Shown here: positions 10,789 through 22,844 of the stretch, piece by piece | Layout: each line of letters begins with the position of its first letter | Position numbering within the stretch: the stretch's first letter is position 1 | DNA from: Amborella trichopoda | Lineage: Eukaryota; Streptophyta; Magnoliopsida; Amborellales; Amborellaceae | Direction of reading: 5' to 3' | Assembly: GCF_000471905.2 (NCBI RefSeq) | Contig: NW_006500178.1 | Location: forward strand, 2,024,642-2,088,641 | DNA: 64,000 nucleotides | Program-made: the position numbers and the translations under genes | The notes under the pieces: generated by a model | Told to the model about the DNA's origin: nothing | The model's database searches: none | What the model saw: the letters and a program-made list of their open reading frames with translations, nothing else

Positions 10789-12998
10789 TATTTTTATGAA
10801 GTCTAGGTCAATAGAAACTCCATCACAAAAAATAAAAAATAAAAACAATAAAAAAACCAAACCTAGAACCCTTTTCCAGTTGTCTGTGAACAAAAGGATC
10901 GTCAAGAAGGCAAAAACAATGGCCAAAACAAAAATAATTGCCATGATTTTCAAAATCTCAAAAGCAACGTCCTTTTTATGAAAATAAAAAAGTAATATTT
11001 ATTCAGAATTTGCCTTGTGATACTTTGATTTTCCACTATTTATTGTTTTGATAAATGTTTAGAAACCGGTCTCGGATCATCCAATGGGGCAGCTGCTGGG
11101 TCAGGGTTGGACAAGCCAAGTTGGTGAGTTGATCCGCCTGAGTCAGGCAACTTATAAAATAAAAATAAAAAAGGAGATGAAAAAATGGTAAAATAATATA
11201 AAATAAAGTTGATAAAATGATTAATCAAAACCTGGTTTCATCTAAATGAATCTATAAATCAAAATCAAATGAAATTTAAAAGCCAAAAAAACATATTTTG
11301 TGCAGGCAAAAAATCCAAAAAAGCAAATAGTCAATCTTGAATATCTTTTGTTTTGATTCGAAAATATTGTGCGGGATTTTGTAATCAGCATGATGGGAGC
11401 ATGTTGCCACAAATTTGAACTGATTTGGTTAAAAATCAATGAGAAATCAAAGATTTTTCCTTTTAGGTCCAGAAATTTTATTTCCAAATCTCTTCCCACA
11501 AGGCTTTTGATACAACAAATCACAATAGCGCCAAAAAATTGAAACTAATTTTAAGTTCTATCCTGATATGAGAGAGAACTTCAAAGAAGTGGGGATCGAT
11601 ATTTTATGAATGAAATTTCATGAGACTGCCATAAAATCAATACCGTAAAAATCAAATTTTGATGTGCCTGCACTTGAATTGGACAAGTAATAGATCATAC
11701 AAATCGATCAAAATGGAGGTTCAAACAGATTTTGATCAAACATTTATCAAAAAAAGATCTAACATGGATGTAAAAAACATAAAAAATGACATTCCATGTG
11801 AAAAATAACTAAAGAAAGGGTACCGTGGCCAACGCACTCAAGTTCACAAGAGACCCCACCATGGTGCACTCGCGATCCCGAGTTGGCTCAGTGAGTTTAG
11901 AACTTTGGTTTTTATGATATTGTCCGAGTTTTCCCTTGTAAAAGCTTGTTTGGATCTGGCATAAAGTGGTTAAATCAACTGCCTAACGCTTAGTTTTTTT
12001 GGTTTGGCTTAGTAAACAAAATAAATGTTGGCAAGCTTACTTGTAGAAGTAAAGTCGCTATTTTCAACATTATTTATTTTATTAGGTGGTGTAGATTTTA
12101 CAGGTATTTTAAAACGTTGTAAAAAAGTGACATGTCTTTTAAGATAATGTCACATCTGGACCATTTAAATAAAATGAATGGTGTAAGTTGTTCAACTTCA
12201 CTTCTACCAGTAAAGTTACAATCTTATATAAATTTTTTGAATAATATTAATGGTCGCGATTTTCAAAATATCAATGTGACAACCATTATCTTGAAAAGCA
12301 TTCTTGTAAAGAAAATAGAATATTGATTTTCAAAATTTTCCATGTGATTCTTTGATTTTTTATAAGTTATTATTTTTCCTAATTTTATCAAAATACTCCT
12401 AAAGATGAAGTATTTAAGATTTCATCCCAAATGTATTCAGTAAATTTAAAAACCCATTTTGAAATGCCATTTGATAGACTATTTTGAAATTAAAACAAAA
12501 TATATCAGTGCGATGTTAAATAGCTCAAATTTAGGTGTAATCTGAAATTTTTCCTTTATTATATTTTAAGGTACCTCATTTTTTCCTTCTACTAAGTAAT
12601 TTTTTATGTTCTACACCCTCTAATAAGGTTAATATTGGTTGGGGTTTATAACTCCCCTTTGAGGATAAGCGCAATACATGTTTTTATTGTTTCCCTCCGT
12701 CCCTTAAACTTTAGAAACAAGTAACCAATAATTTTACTATGGGTCGCTGCCATCATACAATGCGGCGAGTAGGAATGGATTTTAAGTTTGAGCGGTTAAG
12801 GTGGCAAGGTGCAACAACATGATGTCTAGAATTACACTTTGATGTCCGAAACTTTATTTTTTTATATAAACTCTTAGTTAACATTAAAAAAAAAAAATAA
12901 TATCATATGGCGAGTGAAAATTTTTTAATCTTGATTTGGAGCTCTTAGTCTTGTACTTGTAAGTTGTGGAATATGAAATGAAAATTTAAAGGGTTCGA
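10789..12998. other. No supported gene (2.2 kb)
   Basis: Unassigned A+T-rich sequence. Small open frames at 10775-10981, 11040-11228, 11242-11523 and 12132-12326 show no recognisable domain and are low in complexity. A G+C-richer patch at 11050-11140 and another at 11825-11890 may be LTR remnants, but no second copy is present in the window to test this. Confidence 0.4.
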
Positions 12999-13408
12999 TT
13001 TTCAAAGTGAAGCGCACCTTCAAATGGTGTCAAGAAATGTGGTTTCAATGCTGGAAACCTTTCTGATAGCCTTAAAATATATTTTTATCTTTCATTATAA
13101 AACTTAAAGCTTAAAAAATAGTGTAGCTCAAGCATATCTATGAAAACTTGAAAATCTTAAAAATAGATGGTTCAAAATGCCTTACAAGATGCACTATTTC
13201 CAAAATAAATTGATGGTTCAAAATGCGTTACAAGATGCACTATTTCCAAAATTTGAAATCTATGTTTTTTTCATGTCAATGCATCTTGATGTTGAGATGA
13301 TCAATTTGAGTATATTTGGGCATCAAGACAACCTCTTCTAGTGAAAGTTTTGAGGTGGGCTCTAATTCGATTGTTTAGAGCCTCAGTTCTATATAAACCT
13401 TTTCCAAA
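12999..13408 (-). mobile_element. Superfamily A miniature element, subfamily A2
   Basis: Reverse orientation relative to the A1 copies. The right end 'gattgtttagagcctcag' plus 'ttctatataaacc' and the block 'atgcatcttgatgttgagatg' match the copies at 33917-34326, 40473-40865 and 44906-45320. A 46 bp piece of the core ('gatggttcaaaatg...ttccaaaa') is duplicated in tandem at about 13166-13257. Confidence 0.7.
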
Positions 13409-14431
13409 TTTAAATGGCCGCGGTTTGTATAATGGTCCACCTTATATAGTAAAAGTAAAGTGCATCTTCAAACTCCACAGGAAGATACAAATTTTTGTAC
13501 CACAAACCTTATGATTACCTGAAAATATATTCCACCCCTAATAATGGAATTTAAAAATGCATAAATACTTGCGCGGCTGATGCTCTTGCTCGATCTGCCC
13601 CTTACACCTCTTTAGGTTTCCCTTTCTCTCCCCTCTCTTCGCTTTCCTCCCCCTTTTCTCTTCCTTGTTAGGTTCTTTGTAACACATTGTAAGCTTGAGC
13701 CTCGGCTCCTATTAATGAATCCAAGTTTACGATCAAAGAATCAAAAGACTTAGAAAATCTTTTTTTTTTTTTAACCTTTTTTTGTATTTATATATGTCGA
13801 GGTTGAGATGAGATGATCAATCAAAAACTTTTCCGTCATCTATACAACCTTTTGTTTGGTGTTTGAAGTACTCATAGCTTCTACATGGCATCGTTGACAC
13901 CTTTTTCCAAATTAAAATAACTTTGTAGATGTTGGAAATGGTGTAAAATATAAACTTTTTGCTGTGAAAACAACTAGTAATATATCACAAGACAATATTT
14001 GCCCTTTGAGAGAAAACGAGTTACCAAGTGTGTCACCATGCGCCCTCTCACACTTAGGCTTACATGATTTGTGTGTTCCGCAAATGCATTATCTCCCATT
14101 GAATGTTAGAACACAAGAGAAGATAATTCACATATTTAAAACATGACTCTCCTTTTTCCGTTCTTCAATGTGAAATAAATGACCCATAACCTCTCTCTCT
14201 AAATATAAGCAAACAAATAATTTTCAAATAAATACTTCTGTACAAAGGATATATTATTTAAATAAATATTTGTATTTTTCAATGCAAAATACAATAAAAG
14301 ATCCCTTATCTCTTTTCTTTTTCAAGGAACTCTGAAGTTTCAAATTGATATGTTTCAATATGCTTTTACCTTTTCCATTTGTCACAATATGGCTCGTCCC
14401 AAAATCACAACCCACCTTACCCACCCCAAAA
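13409..14431. other. No supported gene (1 kb)
   Basis: A pyrimidine-rich patch at 13605-13670 and 'gagcctcggctcctattaat' near 13696 are of the kind found in LTRs, but no partner copy is visible. The frame at 13964-14146 has no recognisable domain. Confidence 0.35.
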
Positions 14432-14482
14432 GGGAAAGGTTTCTATACTTTCCCTATAGCATAGAAGATCTATGCTTCCCTT
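14432..14482 (-). mobile_element. MITE family B, copy 3, outer fragment
   Basis: GGGAAAGGTTTCTATACTTT followed by 'ccctatagcatagaagatct' and 'atgcttccctt' is the reverse complement of the right end of copies 1 and 2. The rest of this copy resumes at 16545, after an inserted LTR. Confidence 0.75.
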
Positions 14483-16544
14483 TGAAAGAAGATCTATGTG
14501 ATCTTTTATTGGAGAATAATTTATTTTTTCTTCATCTTATTGGAGAATAATTTTTTTTTTTCTTTATCTTTTTCTTTTGGCAAAAAATAACTTACATGTG
14601 GACTTTATTACAATAAGATAAACTTCAAAATAAAATCAACATAACAATAAAACCAAGATTTTAACAACTTGATGCCATTGAAATAACTATGCACTATGCT
14701 TGAAAATAAAAGATAAGATTGCAAGAAACAAAAAGAAAAGTACAAGAGATTACTTCAACCGAGTTTATTACACCTCACACCGAGTTACCACCATCCGATG
14801 GCACGTGATCAATGATCAACCTTCAATCTCAATGGAAAAGCAAGTTTAGGCCAAGCCACATCAATAAAACATGAACCCCTTTAATCCCTAAGTGAATTCT
14901 TTTAACAACCTAGTTTGAGAGAGATGGATTATCGTTTTGCTAAACCCTAAAACCCCTAGCCATAAATCCATAGTTAAGATATAAGAGAGAGAAGAACTCC
15001 ATAACCTAAACCATTAGGTTCTTTCATAATGTGGGAGGGAGAGATCAAATATGAGAGAGTGGTGCGTGCTCCTTTTGGCTTTCATGAGAGAGATAAGTTT
15101 TTCTTAAGAGGGCGAGAGAAATTCTAAGTGGGGCATACCCCATTGTGGGATATGTGAGAGAAAGATGTGAATTAGGTATAAGAGATCAGGTGTTGAGATT
15201 TTTTAGTAGAGACAATCCCTTTTTATAAGTTTTGAATAAGATTAGGGTTTCTTACGGTTTTCTTTGGCTTGCCTCTTCTTGTGAGATTAAATATGAACCA
15301 TTGATCTTAGGTGACTTGTGGGGTGAGAGATTTGAACCATCTATTCCATAGATGAGCCATCAACATTATGGGCATGAATCATTATCCCCCTTTCCTAAAC
15401 CATTTTCCTATCAATAGAAATTAAAAAAATTAAATCTAATCAAAATATTGTCCATGCCATAAAATAGCACAAATCTACTCAATTTTTTACAAATTTTTTC
15501 AAAAATATATCAAATCAATATTTAGTCAATATCTTGCAACCATATACCCATATGCCATATCACCAAAAATAGGAAAGATAATAAGGGTGGGGCGTGCCAC
15601 CCAACCGAGGCACTCATGGGCCCCACCTTCTAGAAATACTGTGGGCCCATGTGCACAATGGGCCCCCATGATATTTTTATATATTGAAAATTAATTAAAG
15701 GATTTTATAATATTATTTGAATATTTAAATCATTGTAAAATCAATATCTTTAATTTTATAAATCCAAAAATTATAAATAAAATATCCAAAGATTCATAAA
15801 AATTCAAATAATAATCTTAAAATAGTTTTCGTCATAAAACAAACATAATTAAATTAATTTGATGGAAAAAGGATCCATATGGTTTAATAATCAACAATCA
15901 TGAGGCACTCCACCTTCAACTGTAGACTACGTACCACACTTGTTTTATCAGACCGACCCAGTGTTTCCCATAACCCACAATCCAAGCAGAGGCTTATTAG
16001 TAGGTCACAAAAGTCCAGCCGATGAGCCAAGGGGTTGCAATCCCAATTTGTGGATTTCAGGTACTCCCCTAGAGATAAGTCAAGGTCACCTAGACCTGAT
16101 ACGACCACAGCTCCTATGGTGTATAGAGGTATCTCTCGCACATGCATACGCTTCACCCTAAAAGGTGGATTTTTGGCTTTTTCGAACGATCTATTGATAT
16201 GCATGTCGTGTGATGACACATGGATGAGGCTTTGGCCCCCGTCTCTATAGGCCACCATCACACACAAGGGTCACACAGTCCCTCGGCTCACTCATGTGGG
16301 TATATTCTCCGACCTCATCAAGGACTAACCATTATAACCTTTCTCAAATTTTTTTTTAATAGCCAGGTAACATGGGTTTTTCCCAATCGACTGGCCTAGA
16401 TTGTCAAGCATAATCTGGTATCAGCAAACATCGTTTGTTTAGTATGGTCCACGAGGGACCCCACTTCCACTAAGTTCATGTTCCACTAGATCATTTCATT
16501 TTACAAGCACTCATAAGGCCTTTAAAAGCCACACAAACCCAACA
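14483..16544 (-). mobile_element. LTR of an LTR retrotransposon, reverse copy (2.06 kb)
   Basis: On the minus strand this runs from TGTTGGGTTT (complement of the bases ending at 16544) to ...ATCTTCTTTCA (complement of those from 14483), with the canonical TG...CA ends. The same sequence occurs in forward orientation at 36611-38526, with collinear similarity throughout. No internal retrotransposon sequence flanks it here, so it is probably a solo LTR. It sits inside a family B MITE, but I see no matching 4-6 bp target duplication (left CCCTT, right TATCA). Frames at 15884-16267 (minus) and 15940-16250 (plus) lie inside it and are not genes. Confidence 0.8.
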
Positions 16545-17018
16545 TATCATCCAGCTGTCCAATTTTGTTCAAGAGTGATCAAGAGAGCCACTCATTGTTT
16601 GATCTTAGATCCGACGTCTCAAAGTATTTTATTTTTAGTTTTTTATACAAATTTTATGAATATGAAATTTGGTACGGGTCATTTTCTCATTGGGTCGCAC
16701 CTATAAAAATTATTAAAAATAATTTTTCTATAAAATATAATGACCAAAATACCCCTTAAAGTTTTCAGGGATATTTTGATCATTTTATTTTATTAGAAAT
16801 ATTTATTTTATATTTTTTTGCTAGTGCGAGTTTAATAGAGGATTGGGTGTCAAAATTTGGTGTCAAAATAGTTTATAGAAAAACAATTAAAAATAAAATA
16901 TTGTAGAGATGTGACATTGCGATTGGAGCAATCTTAGCCCTCCATTTAGAATAGACGGTTGGATAAGGGGAAGTAAATAAATTTTAGGTTGTAGGGAAAA
17001 CATGCAAAGCTTACCCAT
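16545..17018 (-). mobile_element. MITE family B, copy 3, main fragment
   Basis: Continues the element begun at 14432. It runs from 'catccagctgtccaattttg' through the 'accaaaataccccttaa' and 'gggatattttgatcat' inverted pair to the end 'aacatgcaaagcttaccc', the reverse complement of the GGGYAAGCTTT start of copies 1 and 2. The frame at 16565-16759 is part of it. Confidence 0.8.
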
Positions 17019-17688
17019 TATAAAATGAAGGATTATTTGATTATATTGTTCAAGTTAATTGATGTACTAAAGTAAGGGACTTTTACATTCACTTTTCTAA
17101 AAGAGACTCCCCACAAAAGTTAAAGTAAAAATTAGTGAACAAAGTACAAGACTCAACTAGGTTTAAGACCCGACTCCGGGACCTAAGCCAGCTTGACAAC
17201 AGCATTAGGTAGAAATAGTGGAGAGAGACAGAGAGAGGATATTGGTCGAGGAGCATAGTTACATATTTAATAGCATATCCGTAGCCTCAAGGCTTGGATA
17301 GCCAATGCAAGAGCTCGGATTTGAGTATTGAAAGTGTCTGTTTTGTAAATAAAAAGCCAAAGATTAAAACTGGTTTCATCTCACTCCTCCAAAGACCCTG
17401 CATAGGCGGGACCAGCATTAAATTACGGCCCTTATATCCTTAGCCTAAAAGATAATGGGCACTCGAGACACGAGGGGAGGAGGTCATTGAAATTAGGGAA
17501 GCTTCAAGATTCTTGCTATAAGTGGGTAATGGATACACAACAAGGTACCCATAGATCATTTTCTCTTGCTTTTTTCTATGCCCCGCTTTTGTTTTGGATT
17601 GGGCACGCATGTAGAATTTTATTCAATGATGAGCAAGAGTTTAAGTGGAAAGCACATAAATTAAAGCCTAGGTCTTATAGAAAACAAA
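17019..17688. other. No supported gene
   Basis: About 0.67 kb of unassigned sequence. The frame at 17487-17717 has no recognisable domain. Confidence 0.35.
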
Positions 17689-17979
17689 GTAAAGCCTCAC
17701 CTCGAATTCTCAGCTGAAGCACTTTGGGCATCGTAAATCTCTATTGTGGCTCTAAAACCAATTTTCAATACCGACTAAAAAATTTGAAGTTCAAAAAAAT
17801 GGTATAGATCTTGCGAATTCTGTGAACACTTATTTCTACGGCAAAAATGGACAGTCTAGACAATATGTGCTATTTTCAAAGCTTAAAATCCTAATTTCAT
17901 CAAGGCCGAGATAATCAATTTGAAGATTTTTCAATTCGAAAACTGCAATTTTCATTAAGTTTTATGGTGAATCTTTACT
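17689..17979 (-). mobile_element. Superfamily A miniature element, subfamily A4
   Basis: Ends are AGTAAAGCCTCACCTC at the left and 'atggtgaatctttact' at the right, an inverted pair. The core is in the opposite orientation to the copy at 10474, with the terminal repeats in common. Size ~290 bp. Confidence 0.65.
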
Positions 17980-18625
17980 TATTTTGAAAGAAATGCAGTC
18001 CCCCAAAACGTTTTCCTTTTCAAAATAGTATTTTCAGTATCCATTTGTATTATTTTTTTTACTCTTTTCCCGGATATTTTTTCTTTTTCCCTGGATATGT
18101 CATGAATTAAAAAAACTTGCAGTTCTGAAGTCCCCGTAGATCTTTTTTTACTATACTAAAGTCCCATAATTTACTAAAAGAAATTAAACTATGTTGGAAT
18201 TTGGTATCGTAGGAAATCAAGCATAATATAACTTTTGCTTGGAAAACCATCCTTAACAATGAGTTATCATAATAGATGCGGTTTTAGTATGGCTGCAATC
18301 TATTGAGGCCACTGGGCCACAGGCCCCTGCATGACCCGATGCAGATGGATAGGCAGCAGGATGAAAGCACATCTTGGTGTCAGCACATTCCATTTGTGTA
18401 AAGCACATCCAGAAATAAAATCCAACACAACTAGTTTTTTAAAAGGCCAAGGTAGAAATGTTGCCATTTCCTTTTTAAGGCAATCATGCAAGAAAATTTC
18501 AGAGAATGTACCAAGATAGGGAAGTGTACATTGCATATCTAATATATATGAAAGTGGTGACATTGTAAATTATATATTAGTTGTATTCTTTTATCATTAT
18601 ATCATCATAATATATACAGTGAAAG
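17980..18625. other. No supported gene
   Basis: Unassigned sequence with an A+T-rich left half. The region 18300-18540 is G+C-richer and open in two frames (18300-18563 minus, 18331-18519 plus), but neither product resembles a family I know. Confidence 0.35.
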
Positions 18626-18853
18626 TGAGAGAATATCATGGTATCTACATGGAACTCTCTGAATATTAATGTATTAAAGAATAAACAAGGTTCAGTATAA
18701 ATATACAGCCAATAATAATTGTAGATAGATATCAAAAGTTGTGGATAGATACAACTTAATCTTATCATAATTAAGGCATATCTATCCATACAAGGACCCC
18801 TAATCTTATCAAGAAATATATATCTATACGGATAAATATTCATACAGATAATA
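18626..18853 (-). mobile_element. LTR-like sequence with adjacent polypurine tract, reverse
   Basis: On the minus strand this region ends ...CCATGATATTCTCTCA. It is preceded, at about 18855-18875, by a 'cttgagattgagggggta' polypurine tract of the type found just before Copia 3' LTRs. A similar ~188 bp sequence lies in the opposite orientation at 19963-20150. The body includes a 'ctgtatatttatactgaacc' TATA-like block. I read it as the 3' LTR of a small Copia-like element in reverse. Confidence 0.55.
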
Positions 18854-18875
18854 CCCCCTCAATCTCAAGATGCTT

Positions 18876-19962
18876 TGAGAGAAAATACCTGGAGTTTGAA
18901 AACTAAGTTACAAAAACGAGCAGTTGGATCTTTAGGTGCATACCGTTAGATTGCTAGATCAATTTTAGGTGCACAACTTCAGGTTGCTCGATCAACAAGC
19001 ATAATTGGACCTTAGATTCGGAGTTCAAAACAGTTAGATCCAAAACAAACTAGTATGCAGAACAAGATAAGCTCTAAGCAACAACAGATCTGCAAGTTGC
19101 ATAAAAAAAAGGCAATAACAAAGCAACTTGAGCAACGACAAATCATAAGACTTCAGTAATGGACAAAACAATTCATATATGCCAGAGATAGAGAAAAACA
19201 ATCAAGATAGCTGAGAAAACAGAATAGCACTTAAAAGAGCCAACAGAACTCGATGTGGATTCAAGACCAATTCAACAGCTCGCAAACCATAACAGACTTG
19301 ATTGAATAATAAAACAAACAAACTTACGAATAAGAACAGACTATGCAAAGATGAACTCAGAGAACCTACTTTCTTTCTTTTTTTAGGTTGAGTTTCAGAG
19401 GGACAATGACAGTATCAGATCATAATGGCTGGGAGAGATTTCAAACTGATCTGGACCCTAAAGTCAAGATCCAGAGACAAAAACAGGCAGAGAGGGGGTT
19501 TCTCACATGGGACAGATGGACTGTTTTCAAAGTGGCCTTGACCTTGAAATCAAGATCCAGAGACAAAAGCAGGTAGAGGGGTGGTTTTTTAGATGGGGCA
19601 GATCGACTGTTTTCAAAGGCCATTTGTCAGAGGTAGGTTTTAAATCTTGTTCAACAAGGGCCCAGCATCAAAGGGGAGCCTGGCAGCGAAGAGTTCTGTG
19701 GCGTTCGCGAAGTGCCTCGGAAACCTTCCGAACGCAACAATAACAACAACAAATATACCAATAAATACATGAAATGCAAATATGGAGAGTCGAAACACAA
19801 CTCAACAAAAGACATCGGTGGGCGCCAAATTTTCTAGAACCTCTATTTTCCTAGCCAAATTGATTATGTGGTCTAATGCCTTGCTTAACCCGATAATCAC
19901 CATGTTTGCAAAAATTTCTAGAATATCTATTTTCCTGGCCAAATTGCTGATGTGGTATATCT
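18876..19962. other. Remnant between two inverted LTR-like ends
   Basis: No domain is recognised. A direct repeat of period 86 bp is present at about 19440-19620; the block TCAAGATCCAGAGACAAAA starts at 19464 and 19550. A second, weaker pair ('ttctagaacctctattttcc' and 'ttctagaatatctattttcc') lies at 19829-19938. Frames at 19388-19743 are open because of this repeat and are not supported as a gene. Confidence 0.4.
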
Positions 19963-20150
19963 CTTGATAGAGTTAGGTGTCATTGTATGGATAGGCATCC
20001 CTTAATTATGATAAGATTAGGTGGTATTTATCCATAATTGTTGATAATTTATCCACAGCTGTTACTGGTTGTATATTTATATTGGACTTTATTTATTCTT
20101 TAAATACATTAATATACAAATAGTTCTATGTAGATACCATGATATTCTAT
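19963..20150 (+). mobile_element. LTR-like sequence, forward copy (~188 bp)
   Basis: Starts TGATAGAGTTAGGTGTC and ends GATACCATGATATTCTATCA, with TG...CA ends and short inverted termini TGATAGA/TCTATCA. It is the inverted partner of 18626-18813. The two copies bracket ~1.15 kb, which is not the direct-repeat layout of an intact LTR element. Confidence 0.55.
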
Positions 20151-20625
20151 CAGAAAGAACCGTCACAATCGTGTGGGGACAATAATTTTTCAAAAGTTCC
20201 TTTCTCTCCCTAAATTCTTTACCTCTGTCATTCATTCACATTGGATGTAAGGGCCTCTGGCCATGGCAATACATGGGGTTTGAAACTATATTTGTTTCTT
20301 TTGGTTTTTAAACTAAATTTGTTTCTGTTTAATAGTTTAGAGGGAAAGGGATCCCTACCTATAGTAGGAATGAAACTGTATTTTTTGTAGTAAGATTTCC
20401 AAACAAACTGGCCAAAATCCAAAGGTGTATTATAAAATGTTGACATATTAAAGCAGCATTAAATTTTTGAATACTTGTAGAGAGGCTGTAGTATTTTGAG
20501 GCTCGAAGACTAATTTTTATATCAGTGCTTTGAGACCCAAAGATCCAAATCCACAATACTACATTTACCCCAAATTGGCCGGTTTGAATCGAGAATTTGC
20601 CGAAGCGGCCCAATTCCCAATCGGT
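20151..20625. other. No supported gene
   Basis: Unassigned sequence. Frames at 20228-20446 and 20359-20613 (minus) have no recognisable domain. Confidence 0.35.
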
Positions 20626-20779
20626 ACCAAGAATCAGCTAGTTCCACATAGAATGATTAGTTCTCTAAGAGTGGTTCTATCGGGGAATCGGGCCTGCCAG
20701 ATACCAAGAATCATCTAGTTCCACATAGAATGGTTAGTTCTCTAACTGTGGTTTTGTCAGGGAATCAGGCCTGTCAGAT
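20626..20779. repeat. 77 bp tandem duplication
   Basis: ACCAAGAATCAGCTAGTTCC starts at 20626 and recurs, with about ten substitutions over the unit, at 20703. Both copies end in a 'gggaatcgggcctgccagat' type sequence. Non-coding as far as can be seen. Confidence 0.9.
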
Positions 20780-21010
20780 TGCTTGATTCCTATATTTTCT
20801 ATTTGCAATATTTCAATTTTTAGTTTATTTAAATTTCTTTTTATTAGCCAATTCTGTCTGCCGATCACTGGTCCAGATCTAAGACCCAAAACCCTATTCT
20901 ATGATTTAAAGCACTACTTCGCAAAGGCCCTCTGGTCAAGAGCACGAATACCTAGGCCATTTCTTTGATACGCTAGACATCCAAATCATCTTCAAGACCT
21001 CAAATGCTAA

Positions 21011-21256
21011 AAAGAAAAGGTTGATGAATCTCTTGGTAGGATTTTGATCGACTCATTTGAACATAACGACATGGTGGAGAAAAAGAAAATCCAATTATCT
21101 CCATATGATAGTCACCTTGCTAGGTACACGTGTCAATTGATGAAAGGGCATACTAACAGCATCAAAGAAGCCCTCCAAGATATGACAAGTGATGAGACGG
21201 TGGATGGAGATCGCTTGAAAGTTTTGATTGAAAGCGAATTTGACTTTTATAGATAA
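21011..21256 (+). pseudogene. Unidentified coding-like fragment ending in a stop
   Basis: From about 21020 to the TAG/TAA region at 21254 one frame reads a highly charged, protein-like sequence of about 80 residues. It contains the strings LSPYDSHLARYTCQLMKGHT and DGDRLKVLIESEFDFYR before the stop. Composition and the sharp stop suggest the last exon of a real gene rather than random open sequence. I do not recognise the family. Upstream sequence shows stops in this frame before about 21005, and no neighbouring exon could be identified. It may be a captured gene fragment or the end of a mostly lost gene. Confidence 0.4.
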
Positions 21257-21334
21257 GAGTACAGTGTACTCCTGCGGGATCATACAAAACATCTTCCCTA
21301 CACACAAAGAGCTGCTCTCCGAGATTTGGACCCG

Positions 21335-21625
21335 GTTTCTATGCGGCCAAGCCAGCATATGTAAGAAATGCACGCTTCTTAATAAATCGATTTTGGAGAT
21401 AGATATAAGACTTAATTTGTCAGGGCATGTAATCTCTAACATGGGATCATGAATATGAAAAAATAAGTAACTTTTAAAATTTTCAAATCATAATTCTAGT
21501 AAAAAAAGATTTGGATAGTTAGTTTTCATTGTTTTTAGATGGAAAACCTATTTGCATCCATCATTAAGATGGATGCTTTATACTTCCTGGCCAGCATATG
21601 TAGACATGCTGTCTAGCCCACGTGA
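21335..21625 (-). mobile_element. Miniature element, family C, with both ends
   Basis: The left end 'ctatgcggccaagccagcat' plus 'atgtaagaaatgc' and the inverted right end 'ctggccagcatatgtagacatg' form imperfect terminal repeats of about 30 bp around ~290 bp. The inside carries 'tttgcatccatcattaagat' and 'catgaatatgaaaaaata', the reverse of the core at position 1. Non-coding. Confidence 0.55.
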
Positions 21626-21954
21626 AACAGTTTTCCTTCTTGGATTTTCACTCCCTAGGATAAGACCCCATATATTAATTAATTTTAGGATCCCACATTT
21701 TGGGATATAGTTCTTATTTTATATGAAATTGTGGAATTTAAGATTTAAAGTTGGCTGATGATTACTTGCAAAAATATGAAATTTAGATTTTAAGTTTCGT
21801 CTTTTTTAAAAAAATATTATGATGTTATCATTTTCATGCAATTTATGCATTTGATTTTGATTTTTTTTCTTCTTTTTCGGAGATTGGTTGTTGGGTCGAA
21901 GAAGATATCTTCCCAACTTGAAGTTTAAAATTATACCTAAATTGAGTTTTTCTT
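21626..21954. other. No supported gene
   Basis: A+T-rich sequence with poly-T tracts. Nothing recognised. Confidence 0.35.
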
Positions 21955-22445
21955 AAAGCAGTCATCATTATCATCATCATGTTAGCTTTTTTCTAATTAA
22001 TTGGGGTTGGCTATAGGAATCCTGGTTCTCTATTTAGCTCTATTAAAGGTCATATCATCAGTGTGACCATAAGTTTCAATATCTTTTCGGATTACTTTCA
22101 ACTACGTCCTTTTGGGCCAACTCCTTGCCTTTTTCATTCCTTACACTTGAACTAACTCACACCTCCTAACAGATGTTGTACTTGGTCGGTGCTATACATG
22201 GCCAGTTCACCTAAGCCAACTCTTTCTCATTTTATCTCTATTGGTGTCACGCCAAAAATCTCTCGAATATATTCATTTCGGATTCTATCCATTATTGTCT
22301 TGTCACTCATCCATCTCAATATTCTTATCTCCGCTACATTTATTCTATGGGTATATTATTTTTAGTATGCCCTATCACCGTTGTCCTATAGAACTTGTCA
22401 TTCAGCCTCATTGGTATACGGCGATCACATAAAATTCCAATTGTA
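21955..22445 (-). pseudogene. LINE (L1-like) reverse transcriptase C-terminal remnant and 3' end
   Basis: Read on the minus strand, this region holds the decayed C-terminal reverse-transcriptase region of plant LINEs. An LCDRRIPMRLNDKFYRT-like string is followed, after stops and frameshifts, by sequence corresponding to the 'RMLRWMSG...RIRNEYIRE' and 'APIE.KMRE...FGH' motifs of that family. It then ends in the typical 3' tail, 'tagccaaccccaattaatta', and a (GAT)n-like tract near 21962-21980. No intact frame remains. Only the last ~480 bp is present, as expected for a 5'-truncated LINE insertion. The small plus-strand frame at 22241-22432 is antisense to it. Confidence 0.75.
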
Positions 22446-22611
22446 TTTTTTACTAGAGGCAATATATAGTGGAAATGTTCTTGCGAGAAACATAAAAATC
22501 TTGGAAATTTTTCTCCATATATTCTAATTTGGTGGATGCTTTCCTCATAGACTCAAATTTAAGACATGTTTAGTGGTATTAACTTTGTTAAAATCCTATC
22601 TTCAAACCCCT

Positions 22612-22697
22612 CCTCTCTCTCTCTTTCTTGCCACTTCCCCAACCCATGTATCTCTCTCCCTCCCTCCCCCAACCCCCCTCCTCTCTCTCTCTCTCTT
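22612..22697. repeat. CT-rich simple repeat
   Basis: Two runs of CT dinucleotides separated by C-rich sequence. Confidence 0.9.
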
Positions 22698-22844
22698 TTA
22701 TGCTTCCGTATTTAATTTTTCTTTGAACTACAAAGTATAAGAGTTTTTTTCCAACCCCAAATTTCATTTCTATAACTATTAGAAGAACATCTCAAGTGAT
22801 TCTAGTTTGTTTTTGTTTTTGTTTTTGTTTTTTTTTTTTTTTTG

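Noticed and set aside
15884..16267. 127-residue minus-strand frame
   Set aside because: It lies inside the LTR at 14483-16544. The other LTR copy has a broken equivalent, and no domain is recognisable.
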